64,000 nt of DNA, taken from positions 937,501 through 1,001,500 of the forward strand of contig NW_027464604.1 in the NCBI RefSeq assembly GCF_043290135.1, in the 5' to 3' direction. The notes under the pieces were generated by a model. That model did no database searches. It had not been told where the DNA came from and saw nothing but the letters and a program-made list of their open reading frames with translations. Numbering within the stretch: position 1 is the stretch's first letter; each line of letters starts with the position of its first letter. This document shows, one piece after another, positions 30,480 to 41,700 of this stretch. This stretch comes from Rhipicephalus microplus. Its lineage: Eukaryota > Arthropoda > Arachnida > Ixodida > Ixodidae. The translations under genes were made by a program, and so were the position numbers.

Positions 30480-31495
30480 GCAGGCCCTTTTGTAAAGTTC
30501 ATACAAGAAATGTTGATAATGATCAAATATCATGGACTTTCCCATTGCAGCATATACAACTTACTTTTAAAGTGCTCTGCGACTACCTTTAATGTTTTCC
30601 ACTGAGATTTAGCTCATGCAGGTCTTCCTCTACTATCATTCTTTAGCAAACTAGTTCAATAAACATTATCGTCATATTTGTTTTGTCTTTGCATGAAACG
30701 ACATGATACGTTTTTACCTCATATACTGATACTACTCAAAGCAGCCGCAAAAGTCTGTGTGGTATGTTTTAGCCGATGCACGTTTCGATGCTATAGATAA
30801 TACTGGCACATTCATTTGAGCGGAGAGGGAGCGATACGAATCAATTTAACAAGGAAGGCACAGCATATTACAATTTTCTAAGCCCCAAAACCGTGAATCT
30901 ACCTGAATAAAAAAGTATCAGTTAGATATTGTTTTTTTCTGAGGAGACAGATTTATGTAGAATACAATACCACATGAGAATTATGGTAACAAAGAATGTC
31001 AATAAACAAATTCGAAAAAACATGAAAATCTTGCCACAGGCGGGTACAAGGAAGTGCCAATTTCTTTAAATTTTTCAGAGGAACTATTTTTCAAAAGCTT
31101 CGACAATGTCTGTGCGAAAGCAGCCAAGTTTGTATACAGTTATAGATGCTTATTTATGCTGCGGCCACACCATCCCTTAATTGAGGTGAACCTGTGCACG
31201 AGCATACTTTTCAGGGATTTCTGGCATTTCATGAAAAAAGCTTGTTTGGGATGGCATTCGCTTGTAGCAATTAGGTGAAATGTGCACTCACTGTACAATT
31301 TATATAAACAGATAGTGCCTGTAAACAACTTTGTGCTTTTTTTCATCCAAGAATAATATTTGGATGGTACAAACTCCTTCTGTTTGACAGTATTCATAGA
31401 ACTGACTGTCACAGCTTCCAAATGATGTGTTATTGCAATAGCAATTATAAGGACAGTCTCGGCTGGTTTTTGGCATTGCTGCTGCTATCATTCAC
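30480..31495. other. No supported gene
   Basis: AT-rich sequence with short ORFs only. Confidence 0.55.
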
Positions 31496-31496
31496 G

Positions 31497-31497
<1 letters not shown>

Positions 31498-31528
<31 letters not shown>

Positions 31529-31690
31529 TGTATGTATGTATGTATGTATGTATGTATGTATGTATGTATGTATGTATGTATGTATGTATGTATGTATGTA
31601 TGTATGTATGTATGTATGTATGTATGTATGTATGTATGTATGTATGTATGTATGTATGTATGTATGTATGTATCTATGTATGTATGTATG
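31498..31690. repeat. (TATG)n microsatellite
   Basis: About 48 uninterrupted units with one TATC variant. The long MYVC and HTYI reading frames are products of the repeat. Confidence 0.95.
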
Positions 31691-31712
31691 CTATATATGT
31701 ATATGTATATAT

Positions 31713-31870
31713 TGTTAAGGCGTTTATTAGCCGGCAACGAGCGAGAATATGCAATGGCGACAGTCACAGCAAAGCACGGGCTCTCAGCGCGAGCGGCGTC
31801 CTTGTTGGGTAGCCCCACTAGAAGGTACTCAAGAGTTCGACCCATTTCATAGTTCGGAGGCTTCGCTACA
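31713..31870 (-). repeat. E6 3' LTR (158 bp)
   Basis: Minus strand TGTAGCGAAG...CCTTAACA with AATAAA near its end. A purine-rich tract (ccccggggtaa region) lies just inside. The outer flank is TA-rich. Confidence 0.8.
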
Positions 31871-31906
31871 ATTACCCCGGGGTCGAAGAGAGAGCCGCCT
31901 GGCGAC

Positions 31907-34888
31907 TTAACAGCTTGTTATTATTAGCGGGTCATAATAAGCCTTCAGGCGCTCCACGTTGACGATGTCTCGCCCACGGCGGCGCATGTCCGAAGATTGT
32001 TCAACGGGTTCGATCAGATAGTTGACGGGTGAGGTGCGCTCGATGACACGGTAGGGGCCTTCGTATTTGGGACGTAGTTTGGAAGAGAGGCCAGCGGCAG
32101 AGGTCGGGATCGAGAGCCATACAAGCGCACCAGGAAGGAACATGGGCTCAGAAGTGGTGGAGCCATCACGGATACTCTTCTGCCGCTCTTGCTCTTGCGT
32201 CGTAAAAGTCTTGGCAAGCTCGCGACACTCTTCAGCAAGCCTGGCTGTCTCGGAAATAGGTGTACACTCAGATGGATCCGGCGTGTACGGGAGTATCGTG
32301 TCCATGGTGTGCGACGGGTGCCTTCCGTACAGCAAGTAGAAAGGTGAAAAACCAGTCGTGCTCTGAGGGGCGGTGTTGTAGGTGTAGGTGACGAAGGGCA
32401 GTATATTATCCCAATTAGTGTGGTTGGCAGCGACGTACATAGAAAGCATGTCGCCGAGGGTGCGGTTAAAGCGTTCGGTGAGGCCATTCGTCTGTGGGTG
32501 GTGAGCAGTAGTTTTGCGGTGGACAGAATGGCACTCCGTCAGAATGGCTTCGACGACTTCCGACAAGAAGACACGGCCTCGATCGCTGAGAAGCTCTTGG
32601 GGTGGTCCGTGGCGCAGTATAAATCGATGCAGCAGGAAGGACGCAACATCGCGCGCAGCAGCCGCAGGGAGAGCGGCGGTTTCGGCGTATCGCGTTAAAT
32701 GGTCAACGGCAACGATGGCCCAGCGGTTACCAGCCGACGTCAGAGGAAGTGGTCCATACAAATCGATACCTACGCGCCCAAAGGGACGGTCAGGGCAAGG
32801 TAACGGTTGTAGACTGGCGTGCGACATGTGGGCTGACGCTTTACGGTGTTGGCAAGTGAGGCAAGAGCGAACGAACTGCTGCACATAGCGGTACATCCCG
32901 CGCCAGAAGTAGCGTTGTCGAATGCGATGGTAGGATTTGAATACCCCAGAGTGCGCGCATTGCGGATCAGAATGAAATGATTCACATATCTCTGACCGCA
33001 GACTGCGGGGTATCACGAGTAACCACTGCCGGCCGTCGGCGTCGTAATTGCGTTGGTGTAGGAGGCCGTCACGAATGGCGAAATGGCGAGCTTGACGACG
33101 CAATGCACGCGTGGATGGCGTTGCGGATGGATCAGAGAGCATGTCGATGAGCGGGCCGATCCAATTATCCTTTCGCTGTTCGGTAGCGATGATGTCAACA
33201 TCAATGGCAGAAACAGCAGCCGAGGATACTGAGCAGAGCACATCACCTTCAGGCAGAGGGGAGCGCGAGAGGGCGTCGGCGTCAGCATGCTGGCGTCCGT
33301 TGCGGTACAGCACGCGGATATCGTAGTCTTGTAAGCGAAGAGCTTAACGGGCGAGATGGCCTGAGGGATCCTTCAATGATGAAAGCCAGCATAGTACATG
33401 ATGGTCGGTGACGACATCGAATGGGCGACCATACAAATAAGGTCGAAACTTTGTAAGAGCCCAGACGATCGCCAGGCACTCTTTCTCCGTGACGGTGTAG
33501 TTTTTCTCGGCTCTCGTGAGCGTACGGCTTGCATATGCTACGACATATTCAGGGAATCCGGGTTTTCGCTGCGCCAGGACAGCGCCGAGGCCTACTCCGC
33601 TGGCGTCCGTGTGCACCTCCGTTGGGGCTGTAGGGTCGTAGTGGCGTAGAATGGGAGGCGACGTCAACAAATGGCGGAGCTTCGCGAACGCGTCATCGCA
33701 CTCGGATGACCACGAATTGAAGGGCCCGTTGCTTCCAAAGAGCTTCGTCAGCGGTGATATGATCGTGGCGAAATTTCGTATGAAGCGTCGGAAGTATGAG
33801 TACAGGCCCACGAAACTACGCAGTTCTTTGACAGATGCAGGTTTGGGGAATTCGGCCACGGCCTGAAGCTTGGCAGGATCAGGAAGAATGCTGTCTTTGG
33901 ACACGACGTACCCCAGTATGGTGAGTTGCCGTGCTGCAAAGCGGCATTTTTTCAGATTTAGTTGTAAGCCGGCATTGCTCACACGTGCGAAAACTTCTTT
34001 CAGACGTTGGAGATGCGTGGAGAAATCCGGAGCAAAGACAATGACATTGTCGAGGTACCACAAGCACGTCTACCATTTCAAGTTGCGCAGAACGGTGTCT
34101 ATCATGCGCTCAAAGGTCGCAGGTGCATTACATAGACCAAACGGCATGACGTTAAACTCGTACAAGCCGTCTGGCGTGACGAAGGCGGTCTTTGGTCGAG
34201 CGTCGTTAGCCATGGGTACTTGCCAGTACCCCGAGCGCAGATCGAGAGAAGAAAAAAAATCGGCTCCATGAAGGCTGTCAATCGCGTCATCGATGCGTGG
34301 CAGTGGATAAACATCCTTGCGAGTGATCTTATTGAGCCGTCTGTAGTCCACACAGAACCGCACAGAACCGTCTTTCTTCGCAACAAGAACAACAGGAGAC
34401 GCCCATGGACTGTCGGAGGGCCGAATAACGTCGCGTCGGAGCATATCGTCAACCTGATCCTTAATTACTCGACGTTCAGCAGGCGACACGCGATATGGAC
34501 GTTGCCGTAAAGGTGGATGGGCACCAGTGTCGATGCGATGCGTAACAACGGACGTGCGACCGAGAGAACTTCGCCCGACATCGAAAGAAGAACGATATTC
34601 TTGTAACAGGTCCAGAAGTTGGGAACGCTGTACGGCCGTAAGGTTGTCAGCGATGGAGGGGCCAAATACATCAGCAGACGACGAATCAGAAGTGGAAACA
34701 GCATTGATGGTACACGACCTGGGAACGCGCGTGTCATCGGGTACGTCCAGGACTTGTGCGTCGTCGACTGGTTCCACTCTGCCGAGACATTCCCCTCGAA
34801 GCAAGGTAACAGCGTACGGGAACGGGTTGGTTACAAAAATAGCAGTGTTGCCCTGGTTGACCTGCACGGTCGCGAAAGGTACTAGCAA
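31907..34888 (-). pseudogene. E6 pol: RT, RNase H and integrase, two nonsense codons
   Basis: One frame throughout, broken only by TAG at 34072-34070 and TAA at 33346-33344. RT: SPVVLVAKKDGSVRFCVDYRRLN, SLDLRSGYWQV, GLCNAPATFERMI, and WYLDNVIVF where CYLDDVIVF is usual, so a catalytic Asp is Asn. RNase [40 protein letters not shown]. Integrase: FHSDP...AHSGV...CLTCQ (HHCC), GIDLYGPLP, LLSDRGRVF, NGLTERFNRTL (DDE) and a GPY-type C-terminal module (KYEGPYRVIERT). Integrase is complete and ends naturally at 31907. The RT changes make the copy inactive. Confidence 0.88.
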
Positions 34889-34918
34889 CCCTTTCCTGCT
34901 GCAAGCAGGAAAGGGTTG
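34884..34918. repeat. Hairpin at the broken 5' end of E6
   Basis: Two 16-bp perfect inverted arms with a 3-base loop exactly where pol sequence gives way to (TA)n. Confidence 0.8.
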
Positions 34919-35452
<534 letters not shown>

Positions 35453-35516
35453 ATATTGTGTTAAAAACACGGAAAAACGAGCCCTTAGGTATACGCTTCT
35501 TTCCCTTATATATATA

Positions 35517-35969
35517 CCGGGTGTTCAAAATTAAGCTTTATGATTTTTTTAAAATTAGGCGCTCGAAGGCACGTGAGAACCACTTGTGCAAATAAGTTAA
35601 GCGGCCAGGGGGACAGAAAGTTAGATGATAATTATCGCTGTCAGCAGCCCAATTAACTAAAATTTAATAATTAACTTTTTACTGGCTGCGGTAAGTTGGC
35701 ATGTTTATATTGAAAAAATGTAGGCAGTGGTGTTTGTACACAGTTTCAGTTGGAAGATTTTTTCTAGCACGCCTGTGTTCCGAGATATCCGGCTCCAAAG
35801 TTTAATTGTCTTTCGCACGATTACGCATGCAAGAGGGTGAGGGTCCGCGCAAAGCTCCTCCCTAAAGTGACGCATCTGTTGCGTGTGGTGTTTAGTGTGT
35901 GAAGAGGGTGGAAGCGTAGGCATAGGTGATAGCAATTACCCTTGCCCTCTTCGGCCGGCGAAATCAAAA
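35517..35969 (+). repeat. E7 left TIR (453 bp)
   Basis: Reverse complement of 37614-38066. Confidence 0.9.
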
Positions 35970-36193
35970 TGTGACAGCGCGGTGCGCCATGAGCCTTACG
36001 CATGATCCTGATGAACGCGATAACAGGAGACCATTTTTCGCGACGTTTTTTCGTGACTTTAGATCACACTGAGACATCTTCTTGTGAACGCGTTAGCAGG
36101 ACCGTCCTGCACTAGGGTGCCTCCGGTTAGAGCACAGCGTCTCTGCATTGAAGGTCTACCAAGGAAATCCACGTGGAGTCCTTTCGAGCTAAT

Positions 36194-37276
36194 ATGGCTG
36201 CTTCTGGCGTGAGGTATTCTACCAAAGTAAAAGTAGACGTGGTGCTTGCAATGGCTGAAATGAATGGCAACGCTTCGTTAGCAATGGAGCTTTACGCGTC
36301 TCGCCACCCACACCGTCCCCTTCCAACAAGGCCCACTTTCACAAACCTGTTTCGACGCTTCTGCACAACAGGCTCTGTCCACCTTCCGAGACGGACCAGG
36401 AAGGCAATCGTCGATGAAGACTTTGAAATCGACGTTGTCGCGTGCGTAACCTCGATGCCAGAGCTCAGCATCCGACAGATTGCCGATCAGTGCGGTCGCA
36501 GCATCGGAACAGTCACAAATGTTTTAAGAAAGCACAAGTTCCATCCATATCACGTTTACCTTCATCAGGACCTAAATGAGGCGGACTTTGAAAGGCGAGT
36601 TGACTTCTGCAATTGGGGCCTCATCAAAACTGATCAAGAAAATGACTTTTTGCACAGAATAATTTGGACTGATGAAGCTCGGTTTTGCCGAAATGGAAGT
36701 GTTAATCTTCACAACGCCCATTATTGGGCACAAGAAAACCCACACTGGCTGAGGCAGCACAAGCATCAAGTTCGCTGGAGTGTGAATGTGTGGTGCGGCA
36801 TACTCGGGGACAGGATCATCGGACCTCACTTTTTTGAGGACAACTTGAACGGAAAGATGTACACAGAAGAAATATTAGGTGTTGTCATTGATGATCTTGT
36901 CTGCAGTCTTTCCCTGAATGACCTGCGCCAAGTATGGTTTCAGCACGATGGAGCACCACCACATTTTTCTACCAGGGCGAAGAACTGGTTGGACAGACGT
37001 TTTCCACAACAGTGGATTGGGCGCGCAGGAGCGATGTTTTGGCCACCAAGATCACCTGACCTTTCTCCGCTCGACTTTTTCCTTTGGGGCTACGTTAAAG
37101 ATCGAGTTTACGTAACAGAGCCCAGCGATGTTAATGACATGAAGGACAGGATAACATCTGCCTGTGCGAGTATTCCTGCAGAAGTACTGCGCCGAGTCAT
37201 CGAGTCGACGCGACAGCGGTTCATGCTTTGCGTTGCTGCCGAAGGCAGGCATTTTGAACACTTTTTGGGGCATTGA
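36194..37276 (+). CDS. Mariner-like DD41D transposase, intact
   Basis: 360 residues from ATG at 36194. An open extension upstream to 36173 begins with GTG and is less likely. N-terminal helix-turn-helix of DUF4817 type (about 7-65), a second HTH at about 90-118 (LSIRQIADQCGRSIGTVTNV), then the DDE catalytic domain. Catalytic residues: D160 (IIWTDEARF), D252 (WFQHDGAPPHF), D294 (RSPDLSPLDFFLWG). There are 41 residues between the second and third Asp, so by my count this is DD41D rather than the DD34D of classic mariners. No stop or shift. It cuts and pastes DNA between the TIRs at TA sites. The only intact, plausibly functional full-length protein in the window. Confidence 0.92.
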   Translation: MAASGVRYSTKVKVDVVLAMAEMNGNASLAMELYASRHPHRPLPTRPTFTNLFRRFCTTGSVHLPRRTRKAIVDEDFEIDVVACVTSMPELSIRQIADQCGRSIGTVTNVLRKHKFHPYHVYLHQDLNEADFERRVDFCNWGLIKTDQENDFLHRIIWTDEARFCRNGSVNLHNAHYWAQENPHWLRQHKHQVRWSVNVWCGILGDRIIGPHFFEDNLNGKMYTEEILGVVIDDLVCSLSLNDLRQVWFQHDGAPPHFSTRAKNWLDRRFPQQWIGRAGAMFWPPRSPDLSPLDFFLWGYVKDRVYVTEPSDVNDMKDRITSACASIPAEVLRRVIESTRQRFMLCVAAEGRHFEHFLGH

Positions 37277-37613
37277 CGTCTTGAGAGGTGAAGAGTTTCG
37301 ATGAGATTTGTGCATGACCGAAATATGCTTATGTAGCAGCAGGAAATATGCGTTAGCAAGGATAAAACTGTTTCAGTTATTATTGGTGGAGTTGTTGCTC
37401 TTGTTTCAATAAAAGTTACAGTACTCGGACATCAGCAGTCACGCTATTCGCGTAGCCCAGGCAACGACCACGCATGCTTCTCTAGTGATTATTACGCACG
37501 CGCACTGGCATCCAGATTCTCCGCTCGCACCATTATCTCGGCATGGTATCTGCCACTATCGTTAGAGGCTCTGCAGTTGCGTGTTACGACACTGGTTGCA
37601 AGCGTTCTTCGAT

Positions 37614-38064
37614 TTTTGATTTCGACGGCCGAAGAGGGCAAGGGTAATTGCTATCACCTATGCCTACGCTTCCACCCTCTTCACACACTAAACACCACAC
37701 GCAACAGATGCGTCACTTTAGGGAGGAGCTTTGCGCGGACCCTCACCCTCTTGCATGCGTAATCGTGCGAAAGACAATTAAACTTTGGAGCCGGATATCT
37801 CGGAACACAGGCGTGCTAGAAAAAATCTTCCAACTGAAACTGTGTACAAACACCACTGCCTACATTTTTTCAATATAAACATGCCAACTTACCGCAGCCA
37901 GTAAAAAGTTAATTATTAAATTTTAGTTAATTGGGCTGCTGACAGCGATAATTATCATCTAACTTTCTGTCCCCCTGGCCGCTTAACTTATTTGCACAAG
38001 TGGTTCTCACGTGCCTTCGAGCGCCTAATTTTAAAAAAATCATAAAGCTTAATTTTGAACACCC

Positions 38065-38066
<2 letters not shown>
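37614..38066 (-). repeat. E7 right TIR (453 bp)
   Basis: Reverse complement of 35517-35969; followed by TA and a further (TA)n run. Confidence 0.9.
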
Positions 38067-38116
<50 letters not shown>

Positions 38117-38147
38117 CCAGTAGATCCTCCGTGAGCGGTCACAACGT

Positions 38148-38191
38148 GGTTTATTTCGATGTTTCGGCCTAGAGTCTGGCCTTCATCAGGA

Positions 38192-38197
<6 letters not shown>
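38148..38197 (-). ncRNA. Hammerhead-ribozyme-like motif 1
   Basis: Minus strand: CUGAUGA (38189-38183), stem II GGCC/GGCC with an 8-nt loop, GAAAC (38165-38161), then AUC as candidate cleavage triplet (38160-38158). Stem III would be minimal and C-A mismatched, and stem I pairs only at its first positions, so this copy may be weak. Matches the layout of hammerheads in Penelope-like elements and small retrozymes. Confidence 0.55.
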
Positions 38198-38240
<43 letters not shown>

Positions 38241-38277
38241 GTTAAGAATGAAGGAGCACACTTACGAAAATTTGATA

Positions 38278-38325
38278 ATTGTTTACTCTACGTTTCGGCC
38301 GTGGCACGGCCTTCGTCAGAATTAA

Positions 38326-38327
<2 letters not shown>
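38278..38327 (-). ncRNA. Hammerhead-ribozyme-like motif 2
   Basis: Minus strand: CUGACGA (38319-38313; the fifth core position is tolerant), 6-bp stem II GGCCGU/ACGGCC with a 3-nt loop, GAAAC (38296-38292), GUA cleavage triplet (38291-38289). Stem I pairs UUAAUU upstream with GAGUAA downstream, with one wobble and one mismatch. Stem III is minimal. Confidence 0.6.
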
Positions 38328-38383
<56 letters not shown>

Positions 38384-38388
38384 TTATT

Positions 38389-38436
<48 letters not shown>

Positions 38437-38475
38437 GATATGGCACAACGGGAGCGTTGTCATCAAGGATAAATA

Positions 38476-38527
38476 TATTTATTTCCCAACAGTTTCGGGA
38501 GGGGACCTCCCTTCATCAGGGGATGAG
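38476..38527 (-). ncRNA. Hammerhead-ribozyme-like motif 3
   Basis: Minus strand: CUGAUGA (38519-38513), 6-bp stem II GGGAGG/CCUCCC with a 3-nt loop, GAAAC (38496-38492), candidate GUU cleavage triplet (38490-38488) followed by GGG that pairs with CCC just upstream of the core. The best-formed of the three. Confidence 0.62.
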
Positions 38528-38597
38528 TTATACTGACATGAACTTCCTTGCTGCCGCGTCCCTCTCGCCTTGAAAGACGTTTGCAATATATATATAT

Positions 38598-38756
38598 TGC
38601 AAGGGAGTTTATTAGCGATGCCAGGTAGTAGGCAGGCAGCCGGTACGGACAGAAATGCTCGAGCTGTCCAGCGTCTACAGCTCGTGCACCCACTCGCGCT
38701 TCGCACTCAGAGAGAGATGGTCCAACTAGGCAGTGCCTTGCGAATTCCCCACTACA
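38598..38756 (-). repeat. Solo LTR of the E6 family (159 bp)
   Basis: Minus strand TGTAGTGGGG...GCTAATAAACTCC...TTGCA, with the same ends, length and AATAAA placement as the E6 LTR. Flanked by TA-rich sequence (atat on both sides). No internal region, so probably the product of LTR-LTR recombination. Confidence 0.7.
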
Positions 38757-41700
38757 ATATATATATATATGCACACACACAGGGAAGGATGCGCTAGCCT
38801 CCTTTCTCTGTGGAGCGAACACCACTGAGTCATCTGCGCACGCGCCCGTTTCGTGAGCGAATAGGGTAGGGAGATATATTGTTGCCGCGCTATCGCGGCA
38901 ACGATCAGCACCCGGCGCTTGCCCGCACAGCAGGCGAGAGCTTCTACGGGCTGCACTATCACCACGAAAAAACGATGCAAAAAGAGTACCTGGAATGGCC
39001 GTCTACATATACGTGCGCTCTACACACAATAAGCTGCCACCAGCGGCGACACACGACGTATAGCCTTTAGTAGAAGCATGCACTGCCCACAGGAGGCGTT
39101 TCTCTTCATTGCCGTCACTACGCACGAGCCTTGTTGTGGTCATCTACTGTGACCACGCCGCACGGAACTTGGTTACCCAGCAAGTGCACGCTTCCTACAT
39201 ATAATGTTGCCGCTAATTATGCTAGCCTTGCTTTGTAAAACATTCAAATAAGTTGCTATCGCATTCACTGCTTCGCCCTTTTGGCAAAACTGTGACTTTT
39301 CATAAAGCCCTGATAGTCCAATTCATGAAGAGTGTGCGAACACTGCCCTACCTAGTACGCAAGCGAAACGCATTCATTAGGGGGCGACTTCATAACTTCT
39401 GGCCCCATATACTATGATAGACTATGCTATACCTTATGCTCCCTACTCCTCCTAAGATCATTCCTCACCCTAGTTTCCCTTTCCGATCTTTGCTATATTA
39501 TGCACTATGCGAAGCTATGCTATGCTGGGAGCTGCTTGGCACATATTTGCTTTTTTGGGTGCACACTTATAGAGCTTTTGCGAACACCTCACGGGAGAAC
39601 ATTCCTCTGAAAGAACTTTGCTCCACTATAACAAAAATCGCAAAGCCTCCGTAGAACACACAGCAGACTGTCACAGTGAAACCTTGAAAGGGGCAACTAA
39701 TACTAGTGCACATGCAAAGTATCAAGTAGGCCATTTTTCGTTTTGCGTGCACAGACCCAAGGACACGCTACGAGTGCTGCCCTCACTAGTTTCACACCTA
39801 ATTCTTTCTTTTTTGGTGGTGCTAGAACACCAAAGTATTACACTCGTATTAGATTACGATTGCCTGGCAGGTAAATGCACACAAATATAGAGCGAAAAAA
39901 TAAGCAATTACGATAAAGTAAAAAGGGCCGAATGCTAATATACAGGCTCCTAGGAACCTTCTTACACTGGTAGGGCTGATCTTTGGCCTTTATTTCTGTT
40001 GTTGGTGTGTAACGACTAAATAAAATAGTTTTTTTTGTCTTCTATAGCATACCTGAACAGACTTGTACCAGTGCATGCACATGGCCCTGTTTACATTACA
40101 GTGCTTTAACCTTCGCACCTCACACATGTTGCAACAGCTGATGGTGCAAGGAGAATGCCAATATCGTCCTTGTACATTTTGCAACCATTCTTGAAGATGT
40201 AATTTCCATCCACAAGTGGCACATATTTTAGTCGCCTGACCATGTCATTCCTGAAATGTCAATGAAAATACATTGTCAAAATTTGGTTTGGTTTTATATT
40301 TAAAGATATTCAGACTTCACGCCAAGCTTCTAAAATTCATATTGACCAAGCATATTAACTAAGCCAAGTAAGAAAAGCTTCAAATAACAAAAAGAATCGG
40401 CTAAAAAATTTCAGTCCACAATCAGAGTAAGCAATAAAACTCTGTCCCAAGGCAATCAATTAAAACCATCTTTTGCATCATATTTCACAATAGCAGCAGA
40501 CTTTGGTACTTATAGTATATACTAAAAGTGGGAAACAGCTTGTTATGCACAGATTTTAGTGAATCTTTAACAATGTTCGTGCATGTGGTTGTTCAGTTAC
40601 AATGTCTATACATAGTCGCGTAATAGGGTTTCACTGAAAACAATAGACGCTCCATAGTGGCTTGGCTGCAGATGATCATAGCCAGCTAATTTAGTGTTAA
40701 GCAGAATGGTGAAGTGAGAAAATGCATCTGTTTTCTCAACAAGACCTGCGTGCATAGATTGATTGTGCCACCTAAAGGTCCCCTGAAACCGAAATTTTAG
40801 AGCCAGAATCTTTTGTGTTCCATTCTCCCACACACATAGGTATCTGAAACCATTTATTACATTTTTTGCTGCGTTCTTGGGATAATTTCTAGGTCCTGCT
40901 TGCTCCTTACGCCAGTGGTGTTTTAAACAGTGCAAGAAAGAAACAATCGTTCAAATAGTGGTGAAGATAGTTTTTTTCCTGAGAGAGATTGCGAAATAAG
41001 TGTCCATCCAGCAGCTGCAAACAAAGTTCAGCAGAAGACTGTACCTGATGCTGCATCACCCACCTAATTTTAGTCTTTCAGCAAGCTATGTCACTGCAGT
41101 TCAGCCTAGCACATAGTACCGTAAAATCTCATGAAGTCAAATTCTGGTAATTCCAACTTACAGTAATTAAAACTGACGCCCTGGTCCTCTCAAAGCCCGA
41201 AGTATCTGAATGGGGAAAAACTTCTAATACTTCGAATGCATTGGTACCGACAAATAACGGCTAGTTCAAACTGGAAGGCCCTGGCTTTCGGCCACCTTTG
41301 CAGAAATTGACCTACAATCATCACTTAAGATACTCATGACTTCCATCTGTGTAAAACAAGTGTAGTAACTGATTTACATCTATGCTTTTATGGTTTTAAA
41401 AGTAGTTTGCTGCTACTGCTGTATGGGTGGCATGACCCAGTGCAGCAATGTTTGCCTTTAGCCGTCTTTTTTCAGACAAGTTTCAATATTGTTCTAAATA
41501 AACTGATAAAGAAAGACTAAATTTCGATTGCATTACTCTGCTATGTGAATGATTGTGTTTTGGAACACAAATCGCTTCGCATATTTTGCCACTTTGGCCC
41601 ACTGCTCACGTGAATGCACCTCTGCTTGTATCTAGCGTATCCCTGACTAATCAAATTGTGTTCAATGTTAGCGCATGAACTTAAATTTATGACATGACCT

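Larger units (their letters stand above)
31713..34888 (-). mobile_element. E6: 5'-truncated Ty3/gypsy retrotransposon
   Basis: 3' LTR (31713-31870) and pol on the minus strand. The copy ends at 34888 in a 16-bp hairpin and a (TA)n run, so gag, protease and the 5' LTR are missing. Same lineage as E2 by integrase and RT motifs. Confidence 0.85.
35517..38066 (+). mobile_element. E7: mariner-like (IS630-Tc1-mariner) DNA transposon with 453-bp TIRs
   Basis: 2550 bp, flanked by TA on both sides inside a (TA)n tract. Terminal inverted repeats 35517-35969 and 37614-38066 start CCGGGTGTTCAAAATTAAGC and are nearly identical; one mismatch seen near the inner end. A single uninterrupted transposase lies between them. 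An intact ORF and near-identical TIRs suggest recent activity. The 76-residue ORF mirrored in both TIRs is a by-product. Confidence 0.9.
38067..38440. repeat. Series of (TA)n microsatellites between ribozyme-like units
   Basis: Pure or near-pure TA runs at about 38067-38114, 38194-38240, 38330-38380 and 38390-38434, each abutting one of the hammerhead-like units. Confidence 0.9.

Noticed and set aside
31492..31852. Long MYVC / HTYI open frames
   Set aside because: They are translations of the (TATG)n microsatellite.
35705..35935. 76-residue ORF mirrored at 37648-37878
   Set aside because: It lies wholly inside the E7 inverted repeats and is duplicated for that reason.
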